The translations under genes were made by a program, and so were the position numbers. Below the pieces are notes generated by a model that made no database searches, was not told where the DNA came from, and saw only the letters and a list, made by a program, of their open reading frames with translations. A stretch of 10,034 nucleotides of DNA from contig PMYF01000532.1 in assembly GCA_003171295.1 (NCBI GenBank), positions 1-10,034 of the forward strand. Reading direction: 5' to 3'. This document shows positions 1 through 6,162 of the stretch, one piece after another; positions within the stretch are counted from its first letter, which is position 1, and each line of letters opens with the position of its first letter. This stretch comes from Acidobacteriota bacterium. Lineage in GTDB: Bacteria > Acidobacteriota > Terriglobia > UBA7540.

Positions 1-168
1 TGGTTTTACTCCGCCCTTGACAAAAGGTGACGGATCGCATGCTGGGGTCAAAAAACCATGTGTTTCTGTTTCGTTTGGAGGAACTACATAGATTACGAAT
101 GCGGTGCAGAGCAGCAAAAATACAAAGTATATCAACCTGTTTCTGATAGCCCACGAAGAGGTAAGTAA

Positions 169-354
169 ATGAATTGCGATAACAAGAGCAATGAGAACCA
201 CGAACCAAATATGGGAAACGGGCCAGACATAAACTACATCAAGGCCGAACCCGAGAATTGTAAAAGAAGCCTCCCTTATGAGTTCGCGGCGCTCTTTCTC
301 GCTATCGGATTGTTTCTGGGGTTTATTTTTGCGGTCCTGACAATTCGCCATTAG
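169..354 (+). CDS. Small single-span membrane protein, unknown function
   Basis: Encodes 61 residues. The first 35 are polar and rich in Asn, Glu and Lys. Residues about 37-59 form one hydrophobic stretch (YEFAALFLAIGLFLGFIFAV and on), so the protein is probably anchored by a C-terminal membrane helix with only a few residues beyond it. AAGAGGT at 156-162 sits six bases before the ATG and is a reasonable ribosome binding site. I do not recognise a family. The gene ends tail-to-tail with the minus-strand small ORF at 351-446, sharing four bases. Its AT-richer start differs from the GC-rich genes to the right, which fits an accessory region. It could be a spurious ORF, but the membrane segment plus ribosome site make a real gene more likely than not. 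Confidence 0.5.
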   Translation: MNCDNKSNENHEPNMGNGPDINYIKAEPENCKRSLPYEFAALFLAIGLFLGFIFAVLTIRH

Positions 355-446
355 AAGCCTTTCTCGCCGTTAGCCCCGTTCTCGAAGATGTAGAAGTCGG
401 GCACCTGTTTCGGCTTGGCTGTCTGGTTTTCGGTTGTGTTTTTCAT
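351..446 (-). CDS. 31-residue peptide with a strong ribosome binding site
   Basis: A very short ORF giving MKNTTENQTAKPKQVPDFYI and then FENGANGEKGF. AAGGAGA lies seven bases upstream of the ATG, one of the best ribosome sites in the window, which is why I choose this start over the longer in-frame upstream extension. The sequence is hydrophilic with one short aromatic patch (DFYIF) and has no membrane segment. I do not recognise a family. The PDFYIFENG stretch gives the impression of the N-terminus of a longer small protein, so this may be a truncated remnant, but bases after the stop do not obviously continue it. It lies downstream of the membrane protein gene at 699-1001 on the same strand and overlaps the end of 169-354 on the other strand. 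Confidence 0.4.
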   Translation of the reverse strand: MKNTTENQTAKPKQVPDFYIFENGANGEKGF

Positions 447-698
447 GGTCGTATCTCCTTTTTCTGACCGGAAGGTCACGGCGAAGATATGACCGAGTTT
501 TGCATTTGCTAGTAAGGAAGTCCAGAGACAGAATGCCTGATTGCGAGATTCTCTTGAAACGCCTGCGGGATTCTGGCGCCTATCGACGGGACAGGGCAAT
601 CTAATCGACAATTCAGGGAGCAACGCCAGGTGGGCCCGTGGTTATGCCGTGTCCACGGTCGGGTTCGAGTTGGAGCAAGTGCGCCAGCACAGCGGCGG
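447..698. other. Spacer with no convincing gene
   Basis: Lies between two minus-strand small genes. ORFs on both strands are open here, but they lack ribosome sites or are continuations of neighbouring frames. I see no tRNA, terminator or repeat. It may serve as the leader of the 31-residue ORF. Confidence 0.4.
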
Positions 699-1001
699 TC
701 ACCAGTTGGACGGAATCGTATATGCCAGCATGTATCCGTACAAGAACGCCAGAAAAGCCAAGGGTTTGAGTCGGAGGGCAAGGAAGCCGAGGATGTAACT
801 GAGAGGAAAGAGCCAGAAAAGATGGAACGGAGAACGATGGAGAACCAAAACGCCAATTACTGACAGGGCTTGTATCATGGCAAACGTGTTCGCGGGCAAG
901 ACGGGAGCGTTACTGGTCTTATAGTGATTTCTGACGGTCGCGTTTGTGCTCGTTGCCCACAAGGCACCGAGTATCAGGACGCCCCATTCCACCCATTTCA
1001 T
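699..1001 (-). CDS. Small multi-span membrane protein, unknown function
   Basis: Encodes 100 residues from the ATG at 1001. A GTG three codons upstream is in frame, but AAGAGGTG is placed six bases before the ATG and overlaps that GTG, so the ATG is preferred. Hydrophobic segments lie at about residues 4-18 (WVEWGVLILGALWAT), 42-55 (AMIQALSVIGVLVL), 59-76 (FHLFWLFPLSYILGFLAL) and 80-94 (PLAFLAFLYGYMLAY), suggesting three or four membrane helices with short loops. No enzymatic motif is visible and I do not recognise the family. A plus-strand ORF across the same bases has low-complexity basic content and looks like its shadow. The gene may share a transcript with the 31-residue ORF 252 bases downstream. 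Confidence 0.55.
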   Translation of the reverse strand: MKWVEWGVLILGALWATSTNATVRNHYKTSNAPVLPANTFAMIQALSVIGVLVLHRSPFHLFWLFPLSYILGFLALRLKPLAFLAFLYGYMLAYTIPSNW

Positions 1002-1241
1002 CAAATACACCTCTTGGAGCAGGGAGTGCCTTGTCCTTGAAGGTTGCCTACTTCACGCGCATTGTCGCACTTAGTGCTATCGAGGTCGAGAGATATTGAG
1101 TCGAACCGCCGAGCGGAGATCACGGAGGGTGATGTGTTGCAGGTGGCTTCTTAGCCCCAACACTTCCGAACGGAAAAGGCGCGAAGGGTGGGTAGTGCTG
1201 CGCAGGCCGTTGCGGGTGTTCACGCACAATGCCAGGACGAG

Positions 1242-1619
1242 TTAAACAAGAGGCTTGATGTGCTGACGGATCCAGTCGAGGATTTGGGTAAAGCGGAATT
1301 CGTGCCGGTCCATCGAGCCGTCAATAAACACGTGTCCGTCCTGGCCTTCGACCTCGATGTAAAAGCCATTGCGCCGCAGGAAAACATCGGTGGCGGTAAA
1401 AGCTATCCGCTTATTGCCGTCGAGGAAGCCGTGGTTGTTGCCGAGCGACTCCATCAGCGCGGCCGCTTCTTCTTCGATGGAGTTGTAATAGCCGTGTTGC
1501 GGACGAAAAACGGCGGCCTCGATAGCGCCCTTATCGCGGACACCATGGAGACCGCCGAACATCTCGATCAATCGATGCTGCATCCGGTAGATTTCAGCTA
1601 TCGTAAGGTAAACCGCCAT
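1242..1619 (-). CDS. doc: Doc/Fic-fold toxin of a type II toxin-antitoxin pair
   Basis: The 125-residue protein matches the death-on-curing family in length and motif. HGFLDGNKR at residues 63-71 is the Fic/Doc catalytic signature HxFxDxNKR, with His63, Asp67, Asn69, Lys70 and Arg71 all present. The N-terminal YLTIAEIYRMQHRLIEMFGG and the RDKGAIEAAV stretch near residues 28-37 also fit the family. Characterised Doc (phage P1) phosphorylates elongation factor EF-Tu and stops translation; that activity is inferred here. The ATG directly follows the antitoxin's TAA with no gap, so the two are probably translationally coupled from one mRNA. The adjoining antitoxin is ribbon-helix-helix, not Phd-like. 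The pair probably stabilises the accessory region. A 261-residue ORF on the opposite strand is its shadow. Confidence 0.88.
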   Translation of the reverse strand: MAVYLTIAEIYRMQHRLIEMFGGLHGVRDKGAIEAAVFRPQHGYYNSIEEEAAALMESLGNNHGFLDGNKRIAFTATDVFLRRNGFYIEVEGQDGHVFIDGSMDRHEFRFTQILDWIRQHIKPLV

Positions 1620-1856
1620 TTACTTGGCGAGACGCTGCAACAGGTCACGGTTGTGAGCAACCGACTGCTCGAAGGCATCCATCACCTCGGGGCGGACCAG
1701 GTGCTGGGACGGAACTACGTTGTGCAGGTAGAACTCGAGCGCCTGCTCGAGAACATGCCGCTTCGTTTGCCCATTCTGCTCGGCAACCGCAACGAACTCA
1801 TCGTAGAGTTGGGCGTCGATCTCAGGAGTGAACTTCTTGGTCATCGTGGCTGGCAT
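1620..1856 (-). CDS. Ribbon-helix-helix antitoxin partnered with Doc-type toxin
   Basis: Encodes 78 residues (MPATMTKKFTPEIDAQLYDE...). A short strand-forming start (KKFTPEI) followed by two helices, LYDEFVAVAEQNG and KRHVLEQALEFYLHN, gives the ribbon-helix-helix pattern of a dimeric DNA-binding domain at about residues 6-48. The remaining C-terminal helix (PEVMDAFEQSVAHNRDLLQRLA) is the likely toxin-binding part. The ATG at 1856 is chosen because GGGAGGTG lies six bases upstream; a GTG three codons earlier falls inside that site. It is the first gene of the pair, with the toxin starting immediately after its stop. By analogy with other such antitoxins it should repress its own promoter, and palindromes just upstream are good candidate sites. 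Assignment as antitoxin rests on fold pattern plus position. Confidence 0.8.
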   Translation of the reverse strand: MPATMTKKFTPEIDAQLYDEFVAVAEQNGQTKRHVLEQALEFYLHNVVPSQHLVRPEVMDAFEQSVAHNRDLLQRLAK

Positions 1857-1882
1857 GGTCCCCACCTCCCTGTTCGACTCCT

Positions 1883-1910
1883 ATCATACCTCTTCATCAT
1901 GATAAATCAA
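1883..1910 (-). promoter_or_regulatory. Candidate sigma-70 promoter of the toxin-antitoxin operon
   Basis: Reading the minus strand, TTGATT (1910-1905) and TATGAT (1888-1883) are separated by 16 bases. The predicted transcript would start near 1876, leaving a leader of about 20 bases that contains the antitoxin's ribosome site. A TATCAT/ATGATA inverted repeat (1882-1887 and 1899-1904) overlaps the promoter. Confidence 0.5.
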
Positions 1911-1943
1911 GGTAAATCTTTATTTACCCATGCCATTGTAAAT
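1911..1943. promoter_or_regulatory. Candidate operator: repeated GTAAAT half-sites
   Basis: GGTAAAT (1911-1917) and ATTTACC (1922-1928) form a perfect 7-base inverted repeat around a 4-base spacer, directly next to the -35 box of the toxin-antitoxin promoter. A third GTAAAT follows at 1938-1943. Several half-sites in this position fit cooperative binding by a ribbon-helix-helix antitoxin, the usual autoregulation of such operons. Binding is inferred. Confidence 0.5.
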
Positions 1944-2270
1944 ACATGCTTTAATCGATTCAAAACGCTTTAAGCTCCATTGATTCCAAGATTCTCTAGC
2001 CGGTGTGCCGGAAGGCCTCAATGGAAAAGTGCCTTTTCTATACCTTCGGGCCTTACGTTAGTTTCGGAATGGGAGCCCCGGGCTTATTTACCCCATTGCG
2101 TTGCTTCTGGCGTGTTGCTAGCAGGCATTGATTACGCTTGGGAACCGCCGTGAGTTGTCATAGAGCTTTGGTTGGTCGTTTCTGACGGTTCGCGGTACAA
2201 CTCAGCCACAGACCCTGATAACGCCGTCAGCGGTGAAACCTTGCCCACAAACGAGCGTATGCGGGAAGCG
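1944..2270. other. Gene-free stretch between toxin-antitoxin pair and recombinase
   Basis: No ORF with a ribosome site, no tRNA and no clear terminator. The only structure noted is a 7-base inverted repeat CTGACGG (2182-2188) / CCGTCAG (2224-2230) just downstream of the recombinase gene. It could be part of a recombination site but is short enough to be chance. Confidence 0.4.
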
Positions 2271-2915
2271 TTAGGCGCGGATTTCGGCTGCTGATTCCAC
2301 GGCAATTACAGGGAGCATTACCGAGACCTTTTTGGGAATGCCCTCGAAGGCCCGCACCACCGTACCCCGTCCACAGCCCAACTCCTTGGCAATGGCGTCC
2401 CAGGATAGTCCCTGTGCTCTCAGGAAGGCCACTGTGGGAGGATGCACGTCAATGCGTGGGCGACCGAGTATTTTCCCTCTCTCCCTGGCACGTTGCAACC
2501 CCGCCTTGGTTCTCTCGCCTATTCGAACATGCTCCTGCTTGGCGATGGTTGCCAAGATCGAGATCACGGCGTCCTTGAACATGCCGCACGAATCCAAGTA
2601 TGCCTCGGTATAAGATCGGAACCCGACTCCGTAGCCACTGAGACGATTCAAATGGGTGAGGGTTTCCAGGACCCCTTCTCGTGTGAGACGGTCAAGCGCC
2701 CAAAACAGGCAGACATCGAACCGGCGCCTACTGGCATCCTCGAATAGGTGCCGGAATTCGGTCCTGTCATCTGTCCCACCCGTCTCGTGATCGACGTACT
2801 CTCGGTAGACTTGCCAGCCTTGGGAATCAGCGAACCGCCGCAGTTCGGAAAGCTGATTCTCTACTTCCTGGCGGCCGTCCTTGGTGCTTACTCGTCCGTA
2901 AATCCCACACCGCAT
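2271..2915 (-). CDS. Serine recombinase (resolvase/invertase family)
   Basis: Encodes 214 residues, a normal length for small serine recombinases. The start MRCGIYGRVSTKDGRQ holds the nucleophile Ser10 with Arg8. LDRLTRE at 74-80 supplies the conserved arginines 76 and 79, and a long helix at about 118-145 (SILATIAKQEHVRIGERTKA and on) matches the dimer/E helix. GRPRID at 151-156 links to a C-terminal helix-turn-helix (about 161-190, LSWDAIAKELGCGRGTVVRAF), typical of the Hin/gamma-delta type, not the large integrase type. It would cut and rejoin DNA at short paired sites to resolve or invert segments. AGGAGG five bases before the ATG fixes the start. It follows the unknown gene at 2982-3278 by 66 bases on the same strand. 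About 25 extra residues follow the HTH. Its target site was not identified. Confidence 0.9.
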   Translation of the reverse strand: MRCGIYGRVSTKDGRQEVENQLSELRRFADSQGWQVYREYVDHETGGTDDRTEFRHLFEDASRRRFDVCLFWALDRLTREGVLETLTHLNRLSGYGVGFRSYTEAYLDSCGMFKDAVISILATIAKQEHVRIGERTKAGLQRARERGKILGRPRIDVHPPTVAFLRAQGLSWDAIAKELGCGRGTVVRAFEGIPKKVSVMLPVIAVESAAEIRA

Positions 2916-2981
2916 GATTGCCTCCTGTTCGAAGGTTGGGGGGCCTGGGCCGGAACGAGCCCCAAGCCCCGCTTGCCACCT

Positions 2982-3278
2982 TTAGAGGACGAGTTCCGCT
3001 GTCTTCCTAGTGGCGCGAAGTTTGCTCCAATGGAACGTGGTGACGATGCTGATCGGACACTCCAACCAAGCCAAACCACCCTGAGTGAAGTTTTCCTTGC
3101 CCTTCAAAACCTCCACATTGCCACGGACAGAGACGGTACCGGCGTCATGTCCGATTGGCGCGAACCCCTTCTTGAGTGCGAGAGCTAAGGTTGGCGGGAT
3201 CTCGACGCCCTGAATGGTCTTGGTTGTGGGGGATGTCTTACGAAGGAGTGAAACTGTAGTATGATTTTGATTAACCAC
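2982..3278 (-). CDS. Unknown 98-residue protein upstream of the recombinase
   Basis: I choose the GTG at 3278 because AAGGAGGT is placed five bases upstream, an almost perfect ribosome site; the open frame extends 19 codons further but passes through that site. The product begins with VNQNHTTVSLLRKTS and contains a soluble-looking core (IPPTLALALKKGFAPIG, then VSVRGNVEVLKG) and a basic tail (SKLRATRKTAELVL). It has one cysteine, no membrane segment and no motif I recognise. The same strand and 66-base gap suggest it is cotranscribed with the serine recombinase, possibly as an accessory or regulator, but that is only positional. A strong inverted repeat (3311-3346) lies in its leader. The conserved ribosome site and codon-like composition make a real gene likely. 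Confidence 0.6.
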   Translation of the reverse strand: MVNQNHTTVSLLRKTSPTTKTIQGVEIPPTLALALKKGFAPIGHDAGTVSVRGNVEVLKGKENFTQGGLAWLECPISIVTTFHWSKLRATRKTAELVL

Positions 3279-3310
3279 TGGTGACCTCCTTATCAGGTTG
3301 CTTTTGGCCA

Positions 3311-3346
3311 GGGCTCCGTTTCGTGCTTGTAACACGTTCGGAGCCC
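3311..3346. promoter_or_regulatory. Interrupted inverted repeat in leader of the 98-residue gene
   Basis: GGGCTCCG (3311-3318) pairs with CGGAGCCC (3339-3346), and within it CGTG (3322-3325) pairs with CACG (3333-3336). The result is an 8+4 base-pair stem with a small internal bulge and a 7-base loop. There is no T-run on either side, so it does not look like an intrinsic terminator. It could be an operator or an RNA hairpin 33 bases upstream of the GTG start. Confidence 0.45.
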
Positions 3347-3457
3347 GCCTTAATTCCCTCCTACACTACAGCACCTCAAAAGGCTTATCAAGAAGAATAT
3401 TCTGACCAATGTCATGGTATTTTCATTCTTGCTATACACACGTACATCAAGTGGTTG

Positions 3458-3721
3458 TCATATGTCAGGTGGTGTACGCCTAAGGCGCCCCCTTCCCAGG
3501 GGCACGGCTTTCTTCCTACCTCGGCCCTCGCGGTAGTGCATCAACTTATAAATACGGACTCTTTCCAGATCATTGATTGTCCAGCGCCAGTGCCTTTGGC
3601 CTCCGTCGAATTGAATCTTCTTCGAGGGCCGGACTTTGTGCGCCAATAGCCACCGTTCAAGGGTGACGCGGCTGATGCCGGCTCGCTTCGCAGCCTCACT
3701 TGTAGAGTAAGTCTCTCTCAT
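3458..3721 (-). CDS. MerR-like helix-turn-helix DNA-binding protein
   Basis: Encodes 87 residues. Residues 5-27 (YSTSEAAKRAGISRVTLERW) are a clear helix-turn-helix of the MerR/excisionase type. A short wing (KKIQFDGGQRHWRWTINDLERV, about 34-55) ends in the WTINDLERV helix typical of these domains. The tail is very basic (REGRGRKKAVPLGRGRLRR). There is no effector-binding domain, so it is a minimal regulator or recombination directionality factor, not a classical metal sensor. No ribosome site precedes the ATG. A good promoter is so close that the message may start nearly at the ATG, which would explain its absence. The gene diverges from the primase operon, and inverted repeats overlap its own promoter, so autoregulation and control of the divergent operon are plausible. 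Target sites are inferred. Confidence 0.75.
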   Translation of the reverse strand: MRETYSTSEAAKRAGISRVTLERWLLAHKVRPSKKIQFDGGQRHWRWTINDLERVRIYKLMHYREGRGRKKAVPLGRGRLRRTPPDI

Positions 3722-3790
3722 GATACATGCTTGTATCCTATAAGGGCGGGCGTATCAAGAGAAATCTTGAGGTCCGTATGTTTTTCGGAC
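3722..3790. promoter_or_regulatory. Control region: promoter overlapped by inverted repeats
   Basis: On the minus strand TTGATA (3758-3753) and TACAAG (3735-3730) are separated by 17 bases, a fair sigma-70 promoter for the HTH gene. GATACATGCTTGTATC (3722-3737), two 6-base arms around four bases, covers the -10. TCAAGA/TCTTGA (3755-3770), also 6-base arms around four bases, covers the -35. The two centres are 33 bases apart, about three helical turns. A third inverted repeat, GTCCG/CGGAC, spans 3772-3790. The predicted start of transcription falls within a few bases of the ATG at 3721. Confidence 0.55.
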
Positions 3791-3858
3791 ACAAATACTG
3801 CCCGATTGCGCCAAATTGACCGAATAGGCACACTTATTGGCAAGGAGGGGGACCCCAT

Positions 3859-3890
3859 TTGACAGACACACGCCGCGACGCTCAGCATAG
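3859..3890 (+). promoter_or_regulatory. Weak candidate promoter for the primase operon
   Basis: TTGACA at 3859-3864 is an exact -35 hexamer 62 bases before the first operon gene. No good -10 box stands 16-18 bases on. The nearest AT-containing hexamer, CATAGG at 3886-3891, would need a long spacer of 21 bases. An overlong spacer is a feature of MerR-activated promoters, but the -10 match is poor. Confidence 0.25.
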
Positions 3891-3925
3891 GTCTAGCGAG
3901 GCAATATCGCTTCGCGGAGGTAAAA

Positions 3926-4150
3926 ATGGAAACTCTCGTTGTAACCGAGAAGGCGGCCGGCCAGTTGATCGGTGTTGGACCTCGCACAGTTCGTCGGCTC
4001 TTGGGTGAGGGGGATCTTGTGGCCCTGCGAATCCGAAAACGAACCTACGTTTTGAGGTCTTCCATTGAAGACCTGGTGCGTCGGCGATGCGGCGAAGCGA
4101 AGATTGCGCCGGAATCGTCTGCGCCCACAGCCACGCGAGGCGCCTCATGA
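3926..4150 (+). CDS. Small HTH protein, excisionase-like
   Basis: Encodes 74 residues. Residues 1-50 (METLVVTEKAAGQLIGVGPR, then TVRRLLGEGDLVALRIRKRTYVLRSSIEDLV) form a winged helix-turn-helix of the kind annotated as helix-turn-helix/excisionase family. The last 20 residues are a low-complexity Ala/Ser/Thr tail. GGAGG stands five bases before the ATG. Its TGA overlaps the ATG of the primase gene (ATGA, 4147-4150), so it is the first cistron of the operon and likely coupled to the primase. Proteins of this type bind DNA next to recombination sites or act as small regulators. Here it could act as recombination directionality factor for the integrase at the end of the operon, or bind the origin. 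The sequence alone does not separate these roles. Confidence 0.75.
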   Translation: METLVVTEKAAGQLIGVGPRTVRRLLGEGDLVALRIRKRTYVLRSSIEDLVRRRCGEAKIAPESSAPTATRGAS

Positions 4151-6162
4151 ACGAGATCGGGCACACCCCGGCCCTGGCAGGGGCCGCGGTGGAAGATTCT
4201 AGGGATTTAACGGGGGTTAACATCAGCGATCATAGCAGCAACACTCCTCGAAAGTCAACTCTATGCGCCGCCCTCGGACTCGCCAAGCGGGGGTTCTGCA
4301 TATTTCCCGTCCACTACCCCACGAATGGCGAATGCTCGTGCGGAAACCGGGATTGCGCCTCAAAAGCGAAACACCCACTGACGGACCACGGGTGTTTAGA
4401 CGCCAGCCAAGATGAAGCAACTATTCGGTCCTGGTTTGAGAAGTGGCCGTCGACGGGCCTCGCAATCGCAACCGGCTCACGGTCCGGTGTCGGAGTCATG
4501 GACATTGATGGTGAAGCGGGGGAGGAAGCCTTATCCGCGCTCGAAAAAACCTATGGCGCGCTTCCGACAACCCTCCAGGCGCAAACCGGGCGCGGTCGGC
4601 ACGTCTATTTTGCGTTGCCGGCCGGGACGGACCTGCGGAACTCTGCCGGGGCGCTTGGTCCCCACCTTGATGTGCGGGGCGAGCGCGGATACGTCATTTG
4701 TCCACCGTCCGTTCATATCTCGGGCGCCCGCTACCGATGGACTCACCGCGTGAAGCCTGCGCTCTTGCCCCCCTGGTTGGCGGCATTACTCGCGGAGCCC
4801 GCTCGCCCACAGAGCGATTCGAGGAACACAGACCAGGTAATCAGCGAAGGGCAGCGAAACCAGCACCTTGCAAGTTTAGCGGGTTCGATGCGCAGGCGTG
4901 GAATGAGTCAGTCTGCAATCGAAAAAGCGCTGCTTGAGGAAAACAGGCTGCGCTGTGACCCGCCGTTGCCGGAATCTGAGGTGTGCCAGGTGGTGGCGAG
5001 TGTCGCAAGGTACAAACCTGTCCCGGCCAGTTCCCTGGGCTCGCCTAGCGAGGCCACGCAACCCACGAAGCCGCTGGGATTCTCGCTTGTTGGGCTCAGG
5101 GAACTGCTGGCGCGCCCCGAGACGCCGGTTGATTGGCTCTGGCAAGGCCGGTTGGCGGAGGGCACCGTCTCCGCCGTGGTTTCAAAACCCAAGGTCGGCA
5201 AATCGACCTTCGCAAGGAATCTCTGTCTTGCCATATCGCGTGGAGAGGAATTACTTGGACTGTCTACTAGAGGGGGCGCTTGCATCTACCTGGCCCTGGA
5301 AGAGCGCGTTGAGGATGTCACGGCAGACTTTCGAGCAATGGGCGCCACGGGGGGCGAGCAGATCCTTGTCCACGCGGACACAATCCCCGCCAGGGGGATC
5401 CTCGCCTTGATTGAACTTGTGCGAGAACGGAAGCCCGTCCTGGTAGTCATTGACCCACTGTTTCGGTTGGCTCACATCAAAGACGAAAAGGCATATGCCG
5501 AGACTTACGCAGCGCTGGGGCCGCTGATTGACGTGGCCAGGGACACAGGGGCCCACATCTTGGTGACCCACCACATGGGCAAGGGCATGGCGAAGGCAGA
5601 CCCCATTGATTCCCCACTTGGTTCAACGGCCATCGGGGGCGCGGTTTCCAGCCTGGTCATCCTGAAACGCTCCGAAGCCTACCGAACCGTCCAGACCGTT
5701 CAACGGCTGGGGCAGGACATGCCAGAGACCGTCTTGACGTTCGATTCGGAAACCCGGCGACTGTCAGTCGGGGGAACCCGTTTCGAAGTGGACCGGCAAG
5801 AGTGTGGAGAGGCCATCTTGGAATTCCTGAAAGCCGCGGGAGAGGGCAAGACCGAACCGGAGATTGACGACCGGGTGGACGGCAAGACCACCCTCAAGCG
5901 AAAGGCTCTTCGAGATCTGGCTGAAAATGGCAGTGTGACGCGTGAGGGAAGCGGCAAAAGGGGCGCCCCCTACAAATACTCGTTTTCTTGTTCCCACTAT
6001 ATACCGGGAACAAGGGAACAAGAAACGCAAAAAGCGCCCGAGAGCCGCGAAAACACTGGGGGGAATCTTGTTCCCACTGTGGAGCAAAAATCGTTTCTTG
6101 TTCCCGAGACCGAAAAGACCCATTTCGAGGGGGAACCTGGAATGGCGGAGGTTGAGATATGA
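4147..6162 (+). CDS. PrimPol primase-polymerase fused to AAA helicase (replication initiator)
   Basis: Encodes 671 residues from the ATG overlapping the previous stop. Residues about 40-210 are a bifunctional primase/polymerase (PrimPol) domain: a Cys-rich lead-in (CSCGNRDC, 63-70), the metal-binding pair D119-I-D121, TGRGRHVYF with His152, and HLDVRGERGYVICPPS with Asp175. Residues about 230-290 (SEGQRNQHLASLAGSMRRRG and on) match a primase C-terminal helical domain (PriCT type). Residues about 310-540 are a RepA-like AAA ATPase with Walker A SKPKVGKST (346-354), Walker B VLVVID (431-436) and THH (474-476). Residues 552-612 look like a winged helix. The last 60 residues are low complexity and overlap a cluster of DNA repeats. 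Such proteins melt an origin, unwind and prime, giving the element autonomous replication. Next gene overlaps by ATGA. Confidence 0.92.
   Translation: MNEIGHTPALAGAAVEDSRDLTGVNISDHSSNTPRKSTLCAALGLAKRGFCIFPVHYPTNGECSCGNRDCASKAKHPLTDHGCLDASQDEATIRSWFEKWPSTGLAIATGSRSGVGVMDIDGEAGEEALSALEKTYGALPTTLQAQTGRGRHVYFALPAGTDLRNSAGALGPHLDVRGERGYVICPPSVHISGARYRWTHRVKPALLPPWLAALLAEPARPQSDSRNTDQVISEGQRNQHLASLAGSMRRRGMSQSAIEKALLEENRLRCDPPLPESEVCQVVASVARYKPVPASSLGSPSEATQPTKPLGFSLVGLRELLARPETPVDWLWQGRLAEGTVSAVVSKPKVGKSTFARNLCLAISRGEELLGLSTRGGACIYLALEERVEDVTADFRAMGATGGEQILVHADTIPARGILALIELVRERKPVLVVIDPLFRLAHIKDEKAYAETYAALGPLIDVARDTGAHILVTHHMGKGMAKADPIDSPLGSTAIGGAVSSLVILKRSEAYRTVQTVQRLGQDMPETVLTFDSETRRLSVGGTRFEVDRQECGEAILEFLKAAGEGKTEPEIDDRVDGKTTLKRKALRDLAENGSVTREGSGKRGAPYKYSFSCSHYIPGTREQETQKAPESRENTGGNLVPTVEQKSFLVPETEKTHFEGEPGMAEVEI
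5984..6105. repeat. Iteron-like cluster: five CTTGTTCCC copies, candidate origin
   Basis: The 9-base unit CTTGTTCCC occurs at 5987-5995, 6067-6075 and 6097-6105, and inverted as GGGAACAAG at 6006-6014 and 6014-6022. Three copies extend to 12 bases (TTTCTTGTTCCC at 5984-5995 and 6094-6105; its complement at 6014-6025). The first two copies form a perfect inverted repeat around ACTATATACC. In the primase frame the copies are read in different phases and orientations (SCS, GTRE, EQE, LVP, LVP), so the conservation is at DNA level, not protein level. Iterons beside or inside a rep gene are a known origin layout in plasmids and phage satellites. Function as origin is inferred. Confidence 0.7.

Noticed and set aside
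1..168. Possible 3' ends of genes entering from the left
   Set aside because: Frames 1 and 2 are open only for 10-30 codons before a stop, with no recognisable residues, so no partial gene can be supported.
541..798. 85-residue plus-strand ORF
   Set aside because: TTG start without ribosome site, overlapping the membrane-protein gene on the other strand; composition looks non-coding.
1099..1125. GAGTCGAACCGCC, resembling a tRNA T-arm fragment, considered as a left attachment site
   Set aside because: Only a few bases match the serine tRNA T loop, and neither the T stem nor the acceptor strand is present.
1166..1180. TTCCG-AA-CGGAA considered as the toxin operon terminator
   Set aside because: The two-base loop is too tight for a good hairpin and there is no T-run on the minus strand.
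1188..1973. 261-residue plus-strand ORF across the toxin-antitoxin region
   Set aside because: It is antisense to the Doc and antitoxin genes, which carry a recognised catalytic motif, correct spacing, ribosome sites and promoter. It has no ribosome site and no recognisable domain.
2748..3188. 146-residue plus-strand ORF opposite the recombinase and 98-residue gene
   Set aside because: No ribosome site; the minus strand has two well-placed Shine-Dalgarno sequences and a recombinase motif set.
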